Part shown: positions 46,605 to 54,265 of the stretch, piece after piece
How the letters are laid out: the number at the start of each line of letters is the position of its first letter
Position numbering within the stretch: the first letter of the stretch is position 1
Source: Natronohydrobacter thiooxidans
GTDB lineage: Bacteria; Pseudomonadota; Alphaproteobacteria; Rhodobacterales; Rhodobacteraceae
DNA length: 64,000 nt
Reading direction: 5' to 3'
NCBI RefSeq assembly: GCF_001884735.1
Contig: NZ_MJAP01000032.1
Coordinates: 124,001 to 188,000, forward strand
The notes under the pieces: model-generated
What the model was told of the DNA's origin: nothing
The model's input: the letters and a program-made list of their open reading frames with translations, nothing else
The model's database searches: none
Program-made: the position numbers and the translations under genes

Positions 46605-46758
46605 CTGCGCCTTTCCCTCTTCAGTCTGGGGGCAGACTGCAACAGTCCTCGCGCAAGCCAAACTGCCAATATGTCAGAGATGGACAGAACTGCGGTTGAG
46701 CAATCTGTATCAGGGTTCCAAACTGGGCAAGACAAATGAGCCTGGAGGGGTGCAGACA

Positions 46759-47874
46759 TTGGGAAAGCCGCAAATCGGGATAGGGCTGGTCGGATCAGGC
46801 TTCATGGGGCGATGTCATGCAAATGCGTTTCGCGCTGTTTCCGGGCTTTTCGATATACCGTTCGAGCCGAAACTGAGAATTCTTGCCGATGCAACGGATG
46901 ATCTGGCGCGGGACGGGGCGCAGGCGCTTGGGTTCGAAAGGTTCACTGCCGATTGGCAGGAATTGGTGAACGACCCCGAAGTCGGCATCGTTGCCATAAC
47001 GGCGCCCAATGTGCTGCATGCGCCAATCGCTCTGACTGCCATCGCGGCAGGCAAGACCGTCTATTGCGAAAAACCACTCTCGACGACTGCAGCCCTGGCG
47101 CTGGAGATGACAGAAGCTGCAGAGGCCACAGGCGTCACGACGATGGTGGGGTTCAATTTTCTGCGTAACCCGATGATCCGGCTTGCGCGAGAGATCATCA
47201 CATCGGGCGAGATTGGCGAGATCACGGGGGTTCGCGGGCGACACGCGGAGAATTACATGGCCAGCCCCGAAGCACCGCATTCCTTTCGGACCGATCCGAC
47301 CGGTGGTGGCGCGCTGGCAGATATCGGCAGCCACATCACATCGATGTTGCGCTACCTTGTCGGGCCAATTGCCGAGGTCCAGGCGGATTGCCGAACCATC
47401 TTTCCGACCCGACCCGTTGCGCCAGGCAGCACCGAGCGCGCGCCTGTCAAGGTTGATGACATGACCCACGCGTTGCTGCGATTCGAAAACGGCGCGGGAG
47501 GCAGTATCGAAGCCAATTGGGCGGCAACCGCGCGCACGATGGACCTGTCCTGGGAAATAACCGGGACCCTTGGCGCGCTGGCCTTCAGCCAGGAAGCGAT
47601 GAACGAGCTTCGGCTTTGGTCCGGCATGCCGGGCCGAAACGGCTTCACAAGGGTCGAGGCAGGGCCTGCCCATCCGCCCTATGATGCGTTCTGCCCGGCA
47701 CCCGGGCACCACCTTGGCTTCAATGATCTCAAGGTTATCGAGGTGGCAGAGTTGTTAACTGCCCATGCGGGTGTCAGAAATCCGGGCCCCGATTTCCGTG
47801 AAGCCTATGAGGTGCAGCGATGCATTGAGGCTATGCAGGAAAGCGCTCGCTCTGGATCATGGGTGGCCTTGTGA
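46759..47874 (+). CDS. Gfo/Idh/MocA family oxidoreductase
   Basis: A 371-residue NAD(P)-dependent dehydrogenase. Rossmann motif IGIGLVGSGFMGRCHANAF, EKPLS with the catalytic lysine, and GGGALADIGSHITSMLRYLVG. I place the start at TTG 46759 because GGAGGGG lies 8 bases upstream; GTG 46750 overlaps that site and would be unusable. The frame is open to 46582 but without support. Probably part of the same sugar/polyol pathway; the substrate cannot be stated. Confidence 0.85.
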   Translation: MGKPQIGIGLVGSGFMGRCHANAFRAVSGLFDIPFEPKLRILADATDDLARDGAQALGFERFTADWQELVNDPEVGIVAITAPNVLHAPIALTAIAAGKTVYCEKPLSTTAALALEMTEAAEATGVTTMVGFNFLRNPMIRLAREIITSGEIGEITGVRGRHAENYMASPEAPHSFRTDPTGGGALADIGSHITSMLRYLVGPIAEVQADCRTIFPTRPVAPGSTERAPVKVDDMTHALLRFENGAGGSIEANWAATARTMDLSWEITGTLGALAFSQEAMNELRLWSGMPGRNGFTRVEAGPAHPPYDAFCPAPGHHLGFNDLKVIEVAELLTAHAGVRNPGPDFREAYEVQRCIEAMQESARSGSWVAL

Positions 47875-47917
47875 CGACCTGTGCGGTCGCAATCGCCTTT
47901 GAGCTGCTGCCGGTTTC

Positions 47918-48823
47918 GTGGACTGGGGGTTAAGCTAGCATAGCGCGGGCCTCGAACTCTATGGGACTTAGATAGCCCAGTTTCGAATGCCGCCTACGCG
48001 GGTTGTAGAAGCGCTCGATGTAGTCGAACACATCCGCACGAGCGTGGTCGCGCGTCCGATAGACCTTGCGGTTGGTTCGCTCGATTTTCAGAGAAGAAAA
48101 GAAGCTCTCCATCGCGGAATTGTCCCAGACATTGCCTGCCCGGCTCATCGAGCAGGTAATGCCATTGTCGACCAGGAGGCGCTGGAACTGCTCGCTGGTG
48201 TATTGTGATCCTTGGTCCGAATGATGAAGCAGCGCATCTGCTTTTCCGCGGCGCAAGACGGCCATCATCAGCGCATCCATAACAAGTGTGGCGTCACGAT
48301 CAGCCTTCATCGACCAACCAACAACCCTACGGGAAAACAGGTCTAGGACGACGGCAACATATAGCCAGCCCTGGGCAGTCCAGATATAAGTGAAGTCGGC
48401 CAGCCACTTCTGGTTCGGGCGCTCTGCTTCGAAATCCCGGTCCAGGATATTGTCAGCAATCACCGAGCGTTCGCCCTCGTCCTGCGGCTTCCCGCGTCGC
48501 TTTGGCCGTGCTCGCAGCGCATTCTGGCGCATCAGCCGCTCGATCCGGTGGAGGCCGCAGATCAGCCCCTCTTCGAGGAGGTCATGCCAGACGCGGCGGG
48601 CGCCATAGGTTCGGTCGCTGGCCTTGAAGCTGGCATCGATGGCGGAAACGAGCCTGGCGTCATAGATCGCCCGGTCGCTGAGGGGACGGTTGAGTCAGGC
48701 ATGGAAGCCCGAACGCGAGACTTCCAACACCTCGCACAACCAGCTGACTGGCCAGATATGGCGGTGCTTCGCGATGAAGGCAAACCTCATGTCGCATCCC
48801 TCGCGAAATATGCTGCCGCTTCC
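47918..48823 (-). mobile_element. truncated IS3-family element
   Basis: One end begins TGGACTGGGGG near 47918; the other is broken at about 48823, where only the last 11 codons of orfA (EAAAYFARDAT) remain before the orfB start. The two orfs overlap as ATGA, typical of the IS407-like IS3 group. Directly abuts the IS110 remnant. Confidence 0.75.
47930..48790 (-). pseudogene. IS3-family transposase orfB with an internal stop
   Basis: The frame from ATG 48790 reads MRFAFIAKHRHIWPVSWLCEVLEVSRSGFHA then TGA (48697-48695) where relatives have Trp, then continues LNRPLSDRAIYDARLV to the stop at 47930. The rve integrase core is intact: WLADFTYIWTAQGW, LLHHSDQGSQYTS, SMSRAGNVWDNSAMESFFSSLKIE (D, D, E). 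A single TGG to TGA change probably inactivated it; the remaining 200-residue open frame begins at 48532. Confidence 0.85.
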
Positions 48824-49173
48824 TAAGAAACAGCCGCTGTGTCTGGAATGGGCGCCAGTGCAAATCCGAGGGTCCTGGCGCGGCGCTGGAGGTTTGCGAG
48901 CACGCGTTGTTGGTGTCGTTCATCATAGGCCGCCGCTCCCTGATCCTGATAGGTCATGCCATGCCGAACAGCGTTGTAAAACAGCACTGCGATCTTACGC
49001 GCCGTGGCCGTGACCGCCTTTTGCTTGCCGATACGCGATGAGAGTCGTCGGTAGAATGCGCCCAAGGCCGTGTCACCTCGGCCAGGCGCATTGGAACGGC
49101 GTGTCCGGGGTTTGCACAAAGTGTTTTTCCGGCGGTATTCGGCATTGATCGAAGGCCCACAGATCGCCGCCAT
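48823..49173 (-). pseudogene. IS110-family transposase C-terminal remnant
   Basis: About 80 C-terminal codons resembling IS110/IS116/IS902 transposases: ALGAFYRRLSSRIGKQKAVTATARKIAVLFYNAVRHGMTY, then QQRVLANLQRRARTLGF. The N-terminal DEDD catalytic domain is missing; the first ~35 residues of the frame (MAAICGPSINAEYRR) show no match to my eye. Its stop codon lies exactly at the junction with the IS3 remnant. Confidence 0.65.
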
Positions 49174-49297
49174 CTCTCCGGAGACCGGTCACTTCGAGGC
49201 ATGTGACGCGATACCGGCCTGATCCTCTCTTCCTTGTCAGATTCAGCGCGGGACAGGCTCCTTGCCCCGCTGCAAATTCTCATTTTGGGAGGCTATC

Positions 49298-49843
49298 ATG
49301 CCCTGTCAGCTGTCTCTTCCCGGCTTGTCCGCGCCTGCAACCCCGGCCAGCGCATCGCATATGTCGGCCAGTTTGCTGCATTATCCGGATGTCAGTTCTG
49401 ATGTCCTGTGCCAGAACGCAAAGACCTTGGGCCATGCCGCCGAGCTTTTTGTTGACAGCGTTTTCGCGCGTCTGGGCGTTCCTGCCGCAGACTTCGCGGA
49501 ACACTCGCCCTTCGATCGCATGATCTGGATCGGGCCCACCTGTCTGCGCGTCCAAGTAAAGGGACGCCACCGGATGACCGATGGTGCCTATCATTTCGAC
49601 ATCAAGCGCGGCTATCAGCGCGGCCCCAATGGCACGCGGGCGGATGACCGGGGTGATTTCGACCTGCTCGCACTCGTCGCGCTGCCGCATGATATCGTGA
49701 AGTTCACTGCCGGCTGGTCGAAATCGCATGCGATCCGGGGCCATGAGATATCCGGCCTGCGCAACAGGCCCGGGGCTTCGCTCCAGCAGGCGCTCGATGA
49801 TCTGGGTCTGTCAGGAACCACCCGCGCACCCTGCGCGATCTGA
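49298..49843 (+). CDS. PD-(D/E)XK nuclease-like protein
   Basis: A 181-residue protein. HAAELFVDSVFARLG (46-60), FDRMIW with Asp73, then LRVQVKGR with Gln86-Val87-Lys88 and YHFDI fit the small PD-(D/E)XK family linked to group I intron endonucleases, where Q-x-K commonly replaces E-x-K. ATG 49298 has GGGAGG upstream; earlier in-frame codons are not supported. No transmembrane or DNA-binding domain besides the fold itself. Followed after 89 bases by the AAA+ gene, in the same direction, so the two likely form a unit. The function in this context is unknown; a DNA-processing or defence role is a hypothesis. Confidence 0.65.
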   Translation: MPCQLSLPGLSAPATPASASHMSASLLHYPDVSSDVLCQNAKTLGHAAELFVDSVFARLGVPAADFAEHSPFDRMIWIGPTCLRVQVKGRHRMTDGAYHFDIKRGYQRGPNGTRADDRGDFDLLALVALPHDIVKFTAGWSKSHAIRGHEISGLRNRPGASLQQALDDLGLSGTTRAPCAI

Positions 49844-49932
49844 CCGAGCCAACCTTCCTGTCCAAACCAATGACACCTGACCCCACCCTAGGGTCTGGAC
49901 GCTCCCCTAGTGTTTTCCAGAAAGGCGACCAC

Positions 49933-51732
49933 ATGCCCAAGAAGCCCCCTTCGTCGGACTCTCCTCGCAAGCAGAAGATCATGGCGGACGCGACGCATGA
50001 TCTTCATGCCTCCGCGACCGATACCGCGCCCTCGGCCGCTGACATCAACGAGGACTGGAAGAGTTTCGCCGCTGACATTCTGGATAAATTGCTTGCAGGC
50101 GGGCATGAGCGCTGGTCGCACAGGATTGTTCCGGGTGCCGCGCATCTTAAGTGCTCGAACTCAAAGCAACCCGCCCCCCGCAAAAAAATGGGCGGGACGG
50201 ATCGCAGTGGCTGGCACGGTGCTGACGATATCGACTCGCTTCTTGACGAGATTGCGACCGAAGATTTCGACTCCCCGCTGTCACCAAGTACCAAACGAGA
50301 AGACCTCGCCCCGCGCGGGTATCTGCCGCAAGCGGCGGCGGCTATCGTCGCAGTCCAGCTTGCGCGTCAATTCGAGAGCGCGACACGGTTGAGCCGCGCG
50401 CTTTGCGCCCGCGGTGCGATTATCCATCTCGCGACAAGTGCGCCCGAACTCGAAGACATCACCCGCAAGACCCTCGATGCGCTGTTTGAACCGGAGGTCT
50501 CTTGCGCGGCACTCAGCGCGCCGCGGTTCTTCTGTCTGGGCGATGCCATGGCCTCGGCATCGACATCGAAATCCGAGGTCTTCGGCGCATTTGATGCCGG
50601 ATTTCGGGACAGTCTGATCGAAAACCGGACGATTGTGGTGCTCGCGCCCAAGCATCAACCCTTGCCGCCTGCCTTGGCGGCGCTGATCACGCAGCGGATC
50701 GCGCTGACTGAACTTGATGCCGCGATGCTGTCAGAGGTGCTCGCGCAGCTTTTCCCGGATGCAGCGCCAACCGACATTGATGACGCTGATCCCGCGATTT
50801 CGAACGCGACGCCGGAGGCCCTGACGCTCTGCGCGCGGGACGACAGTCCTGAGGCGGCCCTGGCACAACTTCGGGCGCGCAGCGAACGTCCAGTCGCGAA
50901 TGGTCCCGGGCTCAATGATTTCCCGCTCACCCCGGAGGTGCGCGCGCCCCTCGATCAGTTGATCGCGGATATGCAGGATTGGCGCGCCGGCAAGATCGGC
51001 TGGTGCGATGTGCAGCAGGGGATCCTGCTTGCAGGGCCGCCCGGTTGCGGCAAGACGCAAATCCCCCGCCTGATCGCGCAGTCGGTCGACATTCCGGTAT
51101 TTTCCGGATCGCTCGCGAGTTGGCAGTCTGCGAGCAGCCGGTCCTCTGATATCATCCGGGAGATGCGTGCGGCATTCACCAAAGCGATGGCGTCATCTCC
51201 GAGCATTCTCTTTATTGATGAGCTGGATAGTTTCGGCGACCGTATGCGGGCGGAAGACCATAACTCGGCATGGACCGACATGATTGTTGCCGGTCTCCTC
51301 GAGGCTCTGGATGGGTATCACGGTCGCGAAGGTGTGGTCGTCATTGCCGCGACGAACCATTTGCACAAGATCGACGCCGCGCTGCGCCGCCCGGGCCGTT
51401 TTGACCGGGTTGTGTTCATCGATCACCCCAGCCTGGAGCTGATGCCACAGGCGTTCCGTTGGCACCTCCGGGACGATCTGCAGGGGGTCGATCTGAGCGA
51501 TGCCGCGATGGCCGCAACTGGGATGACCGGTGCCGAGGTCGCGGCGACAGTCCGCGAGGCGCGCGCCATCGCGCGGCGGCGCAAGGAACCGATGACGTTG
51601 GACGATCTGATGGTCGCCATTCGCACCGCCGCCCGCGGGTTGACGATGCCCTCCATTGGCGCATCGCCGTCCAAGAATGCGGTCACGCCATCGCAGGTCA
51701 TCTGGTCGGGCAGGCCATTCCGAAGCTTCTGA
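49933..51732 (+). CDS. AAA+ ATPase, FtsH-like, separated from its peptidase domain by a frameshift
   Basis: A 599-residue frame. Residues 1-130 are low-complexity and charged; about 130-320 is an undefined domain. The AAA+ module follows: Walker A GPPGCGKT (368-375), Walker B ILFIDELD (425-432), sensor 1 VIAATNH, arginine finger RRPGRFDR (485-492) and a C-terminal lid, closest to FtsH/Cdc48-type ATPases. No membrane helices, unlike FtsH. At about 51637 the homology moves to another frame that encodes an M41 peptidase domain; the present frame adds 30 unrelated codons and stops. ATG 49933 with AAAGG upstream is preferred to 49870. Confidence 0.8.
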   Translation: MPKKPPSSDSPRKQKIMADATHDLHASATDTAPSAADINEDWKSFAADILDKLLAGGHERWSHRIVPGAAHLKCSNSKQPAPRKKMGGTDRSGWHGADDIDSLLDEIATEDFDSPLSPSTKREDLAPRGYLPQAAAAIVAVQLARQFESATRLSRALCARGAIIHLATSAPELEDITRKTLDALFEPEVSCAALSAPRFFCLGDAMASASTSKSEVFGAFDAGFRDSLIENRTIVVLAPKHQPLPPALAALITQRIALTELDAAMLSEVLAQLFPDAAPTDIDDADPAISNATPEALTLCARDDSPEAALAQLRARSERPVANGPGLNDFPLTPEVRAPLDQLIADMQDWRAGKIGWCDVQQGILLAGPPGCGKTQIPRLIAQSVDIPVFSGSLASWQSASSRSSDIIREMRAAFTKAMASSPSILFIDELDSFGDRMRAEDHNSAWTDMIVAGLLEALDGYHGREGVVVIAATNHLHKIDAALRRPGRFDRVVFIDHPSLELMPQAFRWHLRDDLQGVDLSDAAMAATGMTGAEVAATVREARAIARRRKEPMTLDDLMVAIRTAARGLTMPSIGASPSKNAVTPSQVIWSGRPFRSF

Positions 51733-52283
51733 CCATCAATGGATCCGGCGGCGATGCAGCGATGCTGCGGCGCCCGTGCGCGGGCACGAAGTCGGATTAC
51801 GAGAATGACCTGATCCTGCTTCTCGCGGGCCGAGCCGCCGAGCGCCTTATCCTGCAAGAGCCCTCAGGCGGGTGCGGAGGGGATGAACGCTCTGATCTCG
51901 CGCAAGCCACCAACGTCGCGACAGCGATTGAAACGAGTTATGGTTTAGGGGCGAGTGGCACAGTCTGGCAGGCATCACCGGAGCACGCTGCCGAGCGGCT
52001 GCGGTTCGACCACCCCCACCGGGATCGGGTGCAGGCTCATCTCCTGAAGGCCGAGGCAGAGGCCACCCGCATCCTGCAGGCCAACCTGTCACATCTGGAG
52101 GCCATGGCGAAGAGCCTGGCCGCTAACGGTGTTCTGACCGGCCAGTGCCTCCGGGACCACCTCGACCAGCTACCTTCCGGGCCAGCCGTTACCGCCTCAT
52201 CAGATGAGCCGCCCCAGACCGCTTCCTCCGCCAACGCTCTCGCAGACCACCGTAACATCAACCCCCCGGTTGATGGGATTTAA
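51639..52283 (+). pseudogene. M41 (FtsH-like) peptidase domain in a shifted frame, altered zinc motif
   Basis: Frame reading VDDALHWRIAVQECGHAIAGH, then LILLLAGRAAERLIL and GGDERSDLAQATNVATAIETSYGLG: the M41 domain that normally follows the AAA+ module. A one-base insertion near 51637-51640 (GGG to GGGG) would join it to the ATPase frame. The zinc motif HExGH reads QECGH (Gln codon 51672-51674), so the first His ligand is lost, while the second His and the distal Asp (in SDLAQAT) remain. No start of its own is evident. Either a decayed gene or a peptidase-dead variant. Confidence 0.7.
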
Positions 52284-52290
52284 AGAATAC

Positions 52291-52309
52291 CGCGCCGACG
52301 AGGCGCGGG
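52291..52309 (+). terminator. short hairpin after the AAA+/peptidase gene
   Basis: CCGCGCC (52291-52297) pairs with GGCGCGG (52303-52309) across loop GACGA, eight bases past the stop. No T-run, so termination strength is doubtful. Confidence 0.35.
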
Positions 52310-52397
52310 GCGTCCCTCACTGAACCTTCACGCAGTCGGGGGACGCAAAACAGGGTCAGCTCTGAAAATCACTTGACCACCCTTGAAATGGTGTGAC

Positions 52398-52425
52398 GGT
52401 GTATCACCGGACTGTATCACCACTG
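52398..52425 (+). repeat. right arm-type direct repeat with two TGTATCACC motifs
   Basis: 26 of 28 bases match 34201-34228 in the same orientation; TGTATCACC occurs twice with the same spacing. It lies 64 bases inside the right attachment site, while the left copy lies 51 bases inside the left one. Confidence 0.6.
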
Positions 52426-52489
52426 ATCCCACCTGGGTAATTTCTGGTTTTACTTCAGTCGCTTACAGGATTCCGATTTCTAGCTCCGT

Positions 52490-52507
52490 TCCCTACCGCC
52501 GGAGCCA
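52490..52507 (+). repeat. attR core: copy of the tRNA-Asn 3' end
   Basis: TCCCTACCGCCGGAGCCA, identical to 34132-34149. The sequence before it (TAGCTCCGT) does not match the tRNA T arm, so this is only the crossover segment and not a second tRNA gene. Confidence 0.88.
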
Positions 52508-52705
52508 TTCTACCCCTAACCGTCTGAAAAGACTGACGTCCAGAGCGCAACCCCGGTTGTCTCTCGCACTGATGCCGCCGCAAGGCGCCGCGCCGGAATC
52601 CGGCGCTGCACGCAGGGCCACCGGCAATGTCGTACCACCATGCCGGTTTACAAATCTCGCGCGAGACCCCATCTATCCGCCATCCTTGCGTAAGGCCCTC
52701 GCGAC

Positions 52706-53029
52706 ATGCGCCTCATTGCCCTGATTCTGGGTTTTCTGCTGGTCCTGTCCAGCCTTGATCCGGGGCAGCGCGCCTCCGGCGGGGCGGTCTTGTCGGATCT
52801 GCAGCCGGTCGGCGCCCTGTCCACCGGGGCAGAGATCCTCGCGCGCGGCGAATTCCGTTCCGAAGCCGATCCCGCAAGCGGCCCTTACGGCCTTCCGGAT
52901 CAGGGTTCCGCCGTCGGGCTGGCCGTATTGCGCGCCTTTGCCCTTCACGGAGAAATTGCGCATGCGCTTGGGGACGTCCCGCGCCTCCTCGCCCAGCACC
53001 CCGCCCGCGCCCCGCCATTCCTGATCTGA
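52706..53029 (+). CDS. possible small secreted protein
   Basis: A 107-codon frame starting MRLIALILGFLLVLSSLDPG, which looks like a signal peptide. The rest (EILARGEFRSEADPASGPYGLPDQGS) has no known motif. The ribosome binding site is weak and overlapping antisense frames exist, so the call is tentative. First possible gene after the island. Confidence 0.4.
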   Translation: MRLIALILGFLLVLSSLDPGQRASGGAVLSDLQPVGALSTGAEILARGEFRSEADPASGPYGLPDQGSAVGLAVLRAFALHGEIAHALGDVPRLLAQHPARAPPFLI

Positions 53030-53087
53030 CCCCCGCGCATGCACCTGTTCGCAGGTTCACTCCTCATTCTCATTCAGGAGGTCGCAG

Positions 53088-53177
53088 ATGGATACGCTGC
53101 GTCTATGGCTCGTGGTGGCATTCTTCGCCGGAACCCTGATCTACACGGTTCTTGTGATGATTCTCCACCCCGTCTGA
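53088..53177 (+). CDS. 29-residue single-helix membrane peptide
   Basis: ATG 53088 after AGGAGGTCGCAG, an excellent ribosome binding site with 7-base spacing. The peptide MDTLRLWLVVAFFAGTLIYT followed by VLVMILHPV is one hydrophobic helix with a short N-terminus. Too short for usual gene finders. Function unknown. Confidence 0.5.
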   Translation: MDTLRLWLVVAFFAGTLIYTVLVMILHPV

Positions 53178-53238
53178 TCCCCGCATGCCGCGGTCGCGCC
53201 ACAGGGCAGGGGCAGAACCTGTCCCGCAGCGGACCGTC

Positions 53239-54003
53239 TCAGATTCCGGCTACATGCACCGAAACCCCCCATGCCTTGCAGGCCGCGTCAAGCCCGCTCG
53301 GCAAGGGGGCATCCGTGTAGAAACTGTGCATATGCGCCAGCGAGCCGATCCGCGCCGGGGCGCGCCGACGGAATTTCAGATGATCGGCCACCAGAAAGCT
53401 GCGCCGCGCCTGTTTCAGGATCGTCTGGCTGACCCCCACTTCCTGAATGTCGAAATCCAGCAGATCGCCATCCTCATCCAGCGCCGAGCAGCTGATCACC
53501 GCCAGATCGAACTTGAATTGCTGGATCGCCTGCACTGCGACCGTGCCCACCAGCCCGCCATCCGCGCGGCGCAGCAGCCCGCCGACCACGATGATCTCGC
53601 AATTGGGATTATCCACCAGAATATTCGCCACATTCAGATTATTCGTCAGCACCATGATATCGCGATGCCCCAGCAGCGCGCGCGCCACGGCTTCGGTGGT
53701 GGTGCCGATATTCAGAAACAGCGAGCAGCCATTGGGAATGTCGCGCATCACCGCCTGCGCGATGGCGGCCTTGCCCGCCTCGTTCAGATCGCGCCGGTCC
53801 TGATAGCCGATATTGGCCACTGTCGAGGGCAGGATCGCACCGCCATGAATACGCTGCAATCTGCCCTGTTCGGCCAGTTCCGCCAGATCGCGCCGGATCG
53901 TCTGATGGGTCACGTCAAAATGCGCGGCCAGATCCTCGACCGAGACGCGCCCGTCCCGCCGCGCGATGATCTGGATGTCGCGAAGCCGCTCGGATTGTGA
54001 CAT
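53239..54003 (-). CDS. glpR: DeoR-family glycerol-3-phosphate regulon repressor
   Basis: A 254-residue repressor. N-terminal winged helix: MSQSERLRDIQIIARRDGRV, with recognition region FDVTHQTIRRDLAELAEQGRLQRIHGGA. The C-terminal sugar-phosphate sensing domain contains LFLNIGTTTEAVARALL and VVGGLLRRADGGLVG, the phosphate loop of GlpR. Divergent from glpD. Half-sites in the control region match the known GlpR operator, supporting the assignment. Confidence 0.9.
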   Translation of the reverse strand: MSQSERLRDIQIIARRDGRVSVEDLAAHFDVTHQTIRRDLAELAEQGRLQRIHGGAILPSTVANIGYQDRRDLNEAGKAAIAQAVMRDIPNGCSLFLNIGTTTEAVARALLGHRDIMVLTNNLNVANILVDNPNCEIIVVGGLLRRADGGLVGTVAVQAIQQFKFDLAVISCSALDEDGDLLDFDIQEVGVSQTILKQARRSFLVADHLKFRRRAPARIGSLAHMHSFYTDAPLPSGLDAACKAWGVSVHVAGI

Positions 54004-54075
54004 GGCGCTTTCTCCTCGTACCGGCGGAATGATTCGACTCAGGTGGGCCCCCGGTCTCCTCCCGCCGGATCCGCG

Positions 54076-54216
54076 ATGTTCGTTTTCAGCAGCATGGCAT
54101 ATGTGACGAAAAAAACCATAGGAACAAAACTAAAACAAAGCGCTTTGATTTGTTCGTTAAAAATAAATCGAACATAAATGGGCCAATATCGAAAAACCAC
54201 TTGCGGAAAACGAACA
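54076..54216. promoter_or_regulatory. GlpR-like operator half-sites between glpR and glpD
   Basis: Four half-sites in an AT-rich 262-bp region: TGTTCGTTTTC (54077-54087), TGTTCG (54151-54156), CGAACA (54169-54174) and GAAAACGAACA (54206-54216). The outer pair are exact reverse complements of each other; the inner pair form an inverted repeat with a 12-base spacer. They match the ATGTTCG/CGAACAT half-sites known for E. coli GlpR. Confidence 0.7.
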
Positions 54217-54230
54217 CGCTGGACTAGCCT
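54201..54230 (+). promoter_or_regulatory. probable glpD operon promoter
   Basis: TTGCGG (54201-54206) and TAGCCT (54225-54230) are separated by 18 bases, 35 bases before the glpD start. The GlpR-like half-site at 54206-54216 lies between the two boxes, where bound repressor would block RNA polymerase. Confidence 0.5.
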
Positions 54231-54265
54231 CTTCCCACAGTTGCTGCTACGCTTCGGGAGGGCGT

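Larger units (their letters stand above)
34132..52507. mobile_element. genomic island integrated at tRNA-Asn (about 18.4 kb)
   Basis: Bounded by an exact 18-bp direct repeat of the tRNA 3' end, with an integrase gene starting 124 bases past the tRNA. Contents: disrupted integrase, an IS5-family element, a sugar ABC transporter with regulator and dehydrogenases, IS3 and IS110 remnants, and a nuclease-AAA+ pair. The core-type genes on both sides (MBL hydrolase before, glp genes after) support an insertion. Loss of the integrase catalytic domain suggests it can no longer excise unaided. Confidence 0.88.
52284..52705. other. 421-bp island right end and junction to chromosome
   Basis: No convincing gene. 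It holds the hairpin at 52291, the right arm-type repeat at 52398 and the attachment site at 52490. The segment 52508-52705 beyond the attachment site is ordinary GC-rich spacer with no recognised signal. Confidence 0.6.

Noticed and set aside
51630..51645. Programmed -1 frameshifting to fuse AAA+ and M41 domains
   Set aside because: No canonical slippery heptamer (X XXY YYZ) and no clear downstream pseudoknot were seen; a simple one-base deletion explains it better, though it is not excluded.
52480..52507. A second tRNA at the right island end
   Set aside because: Only the last 18 bases match; D arm and anticodon arm are absent.
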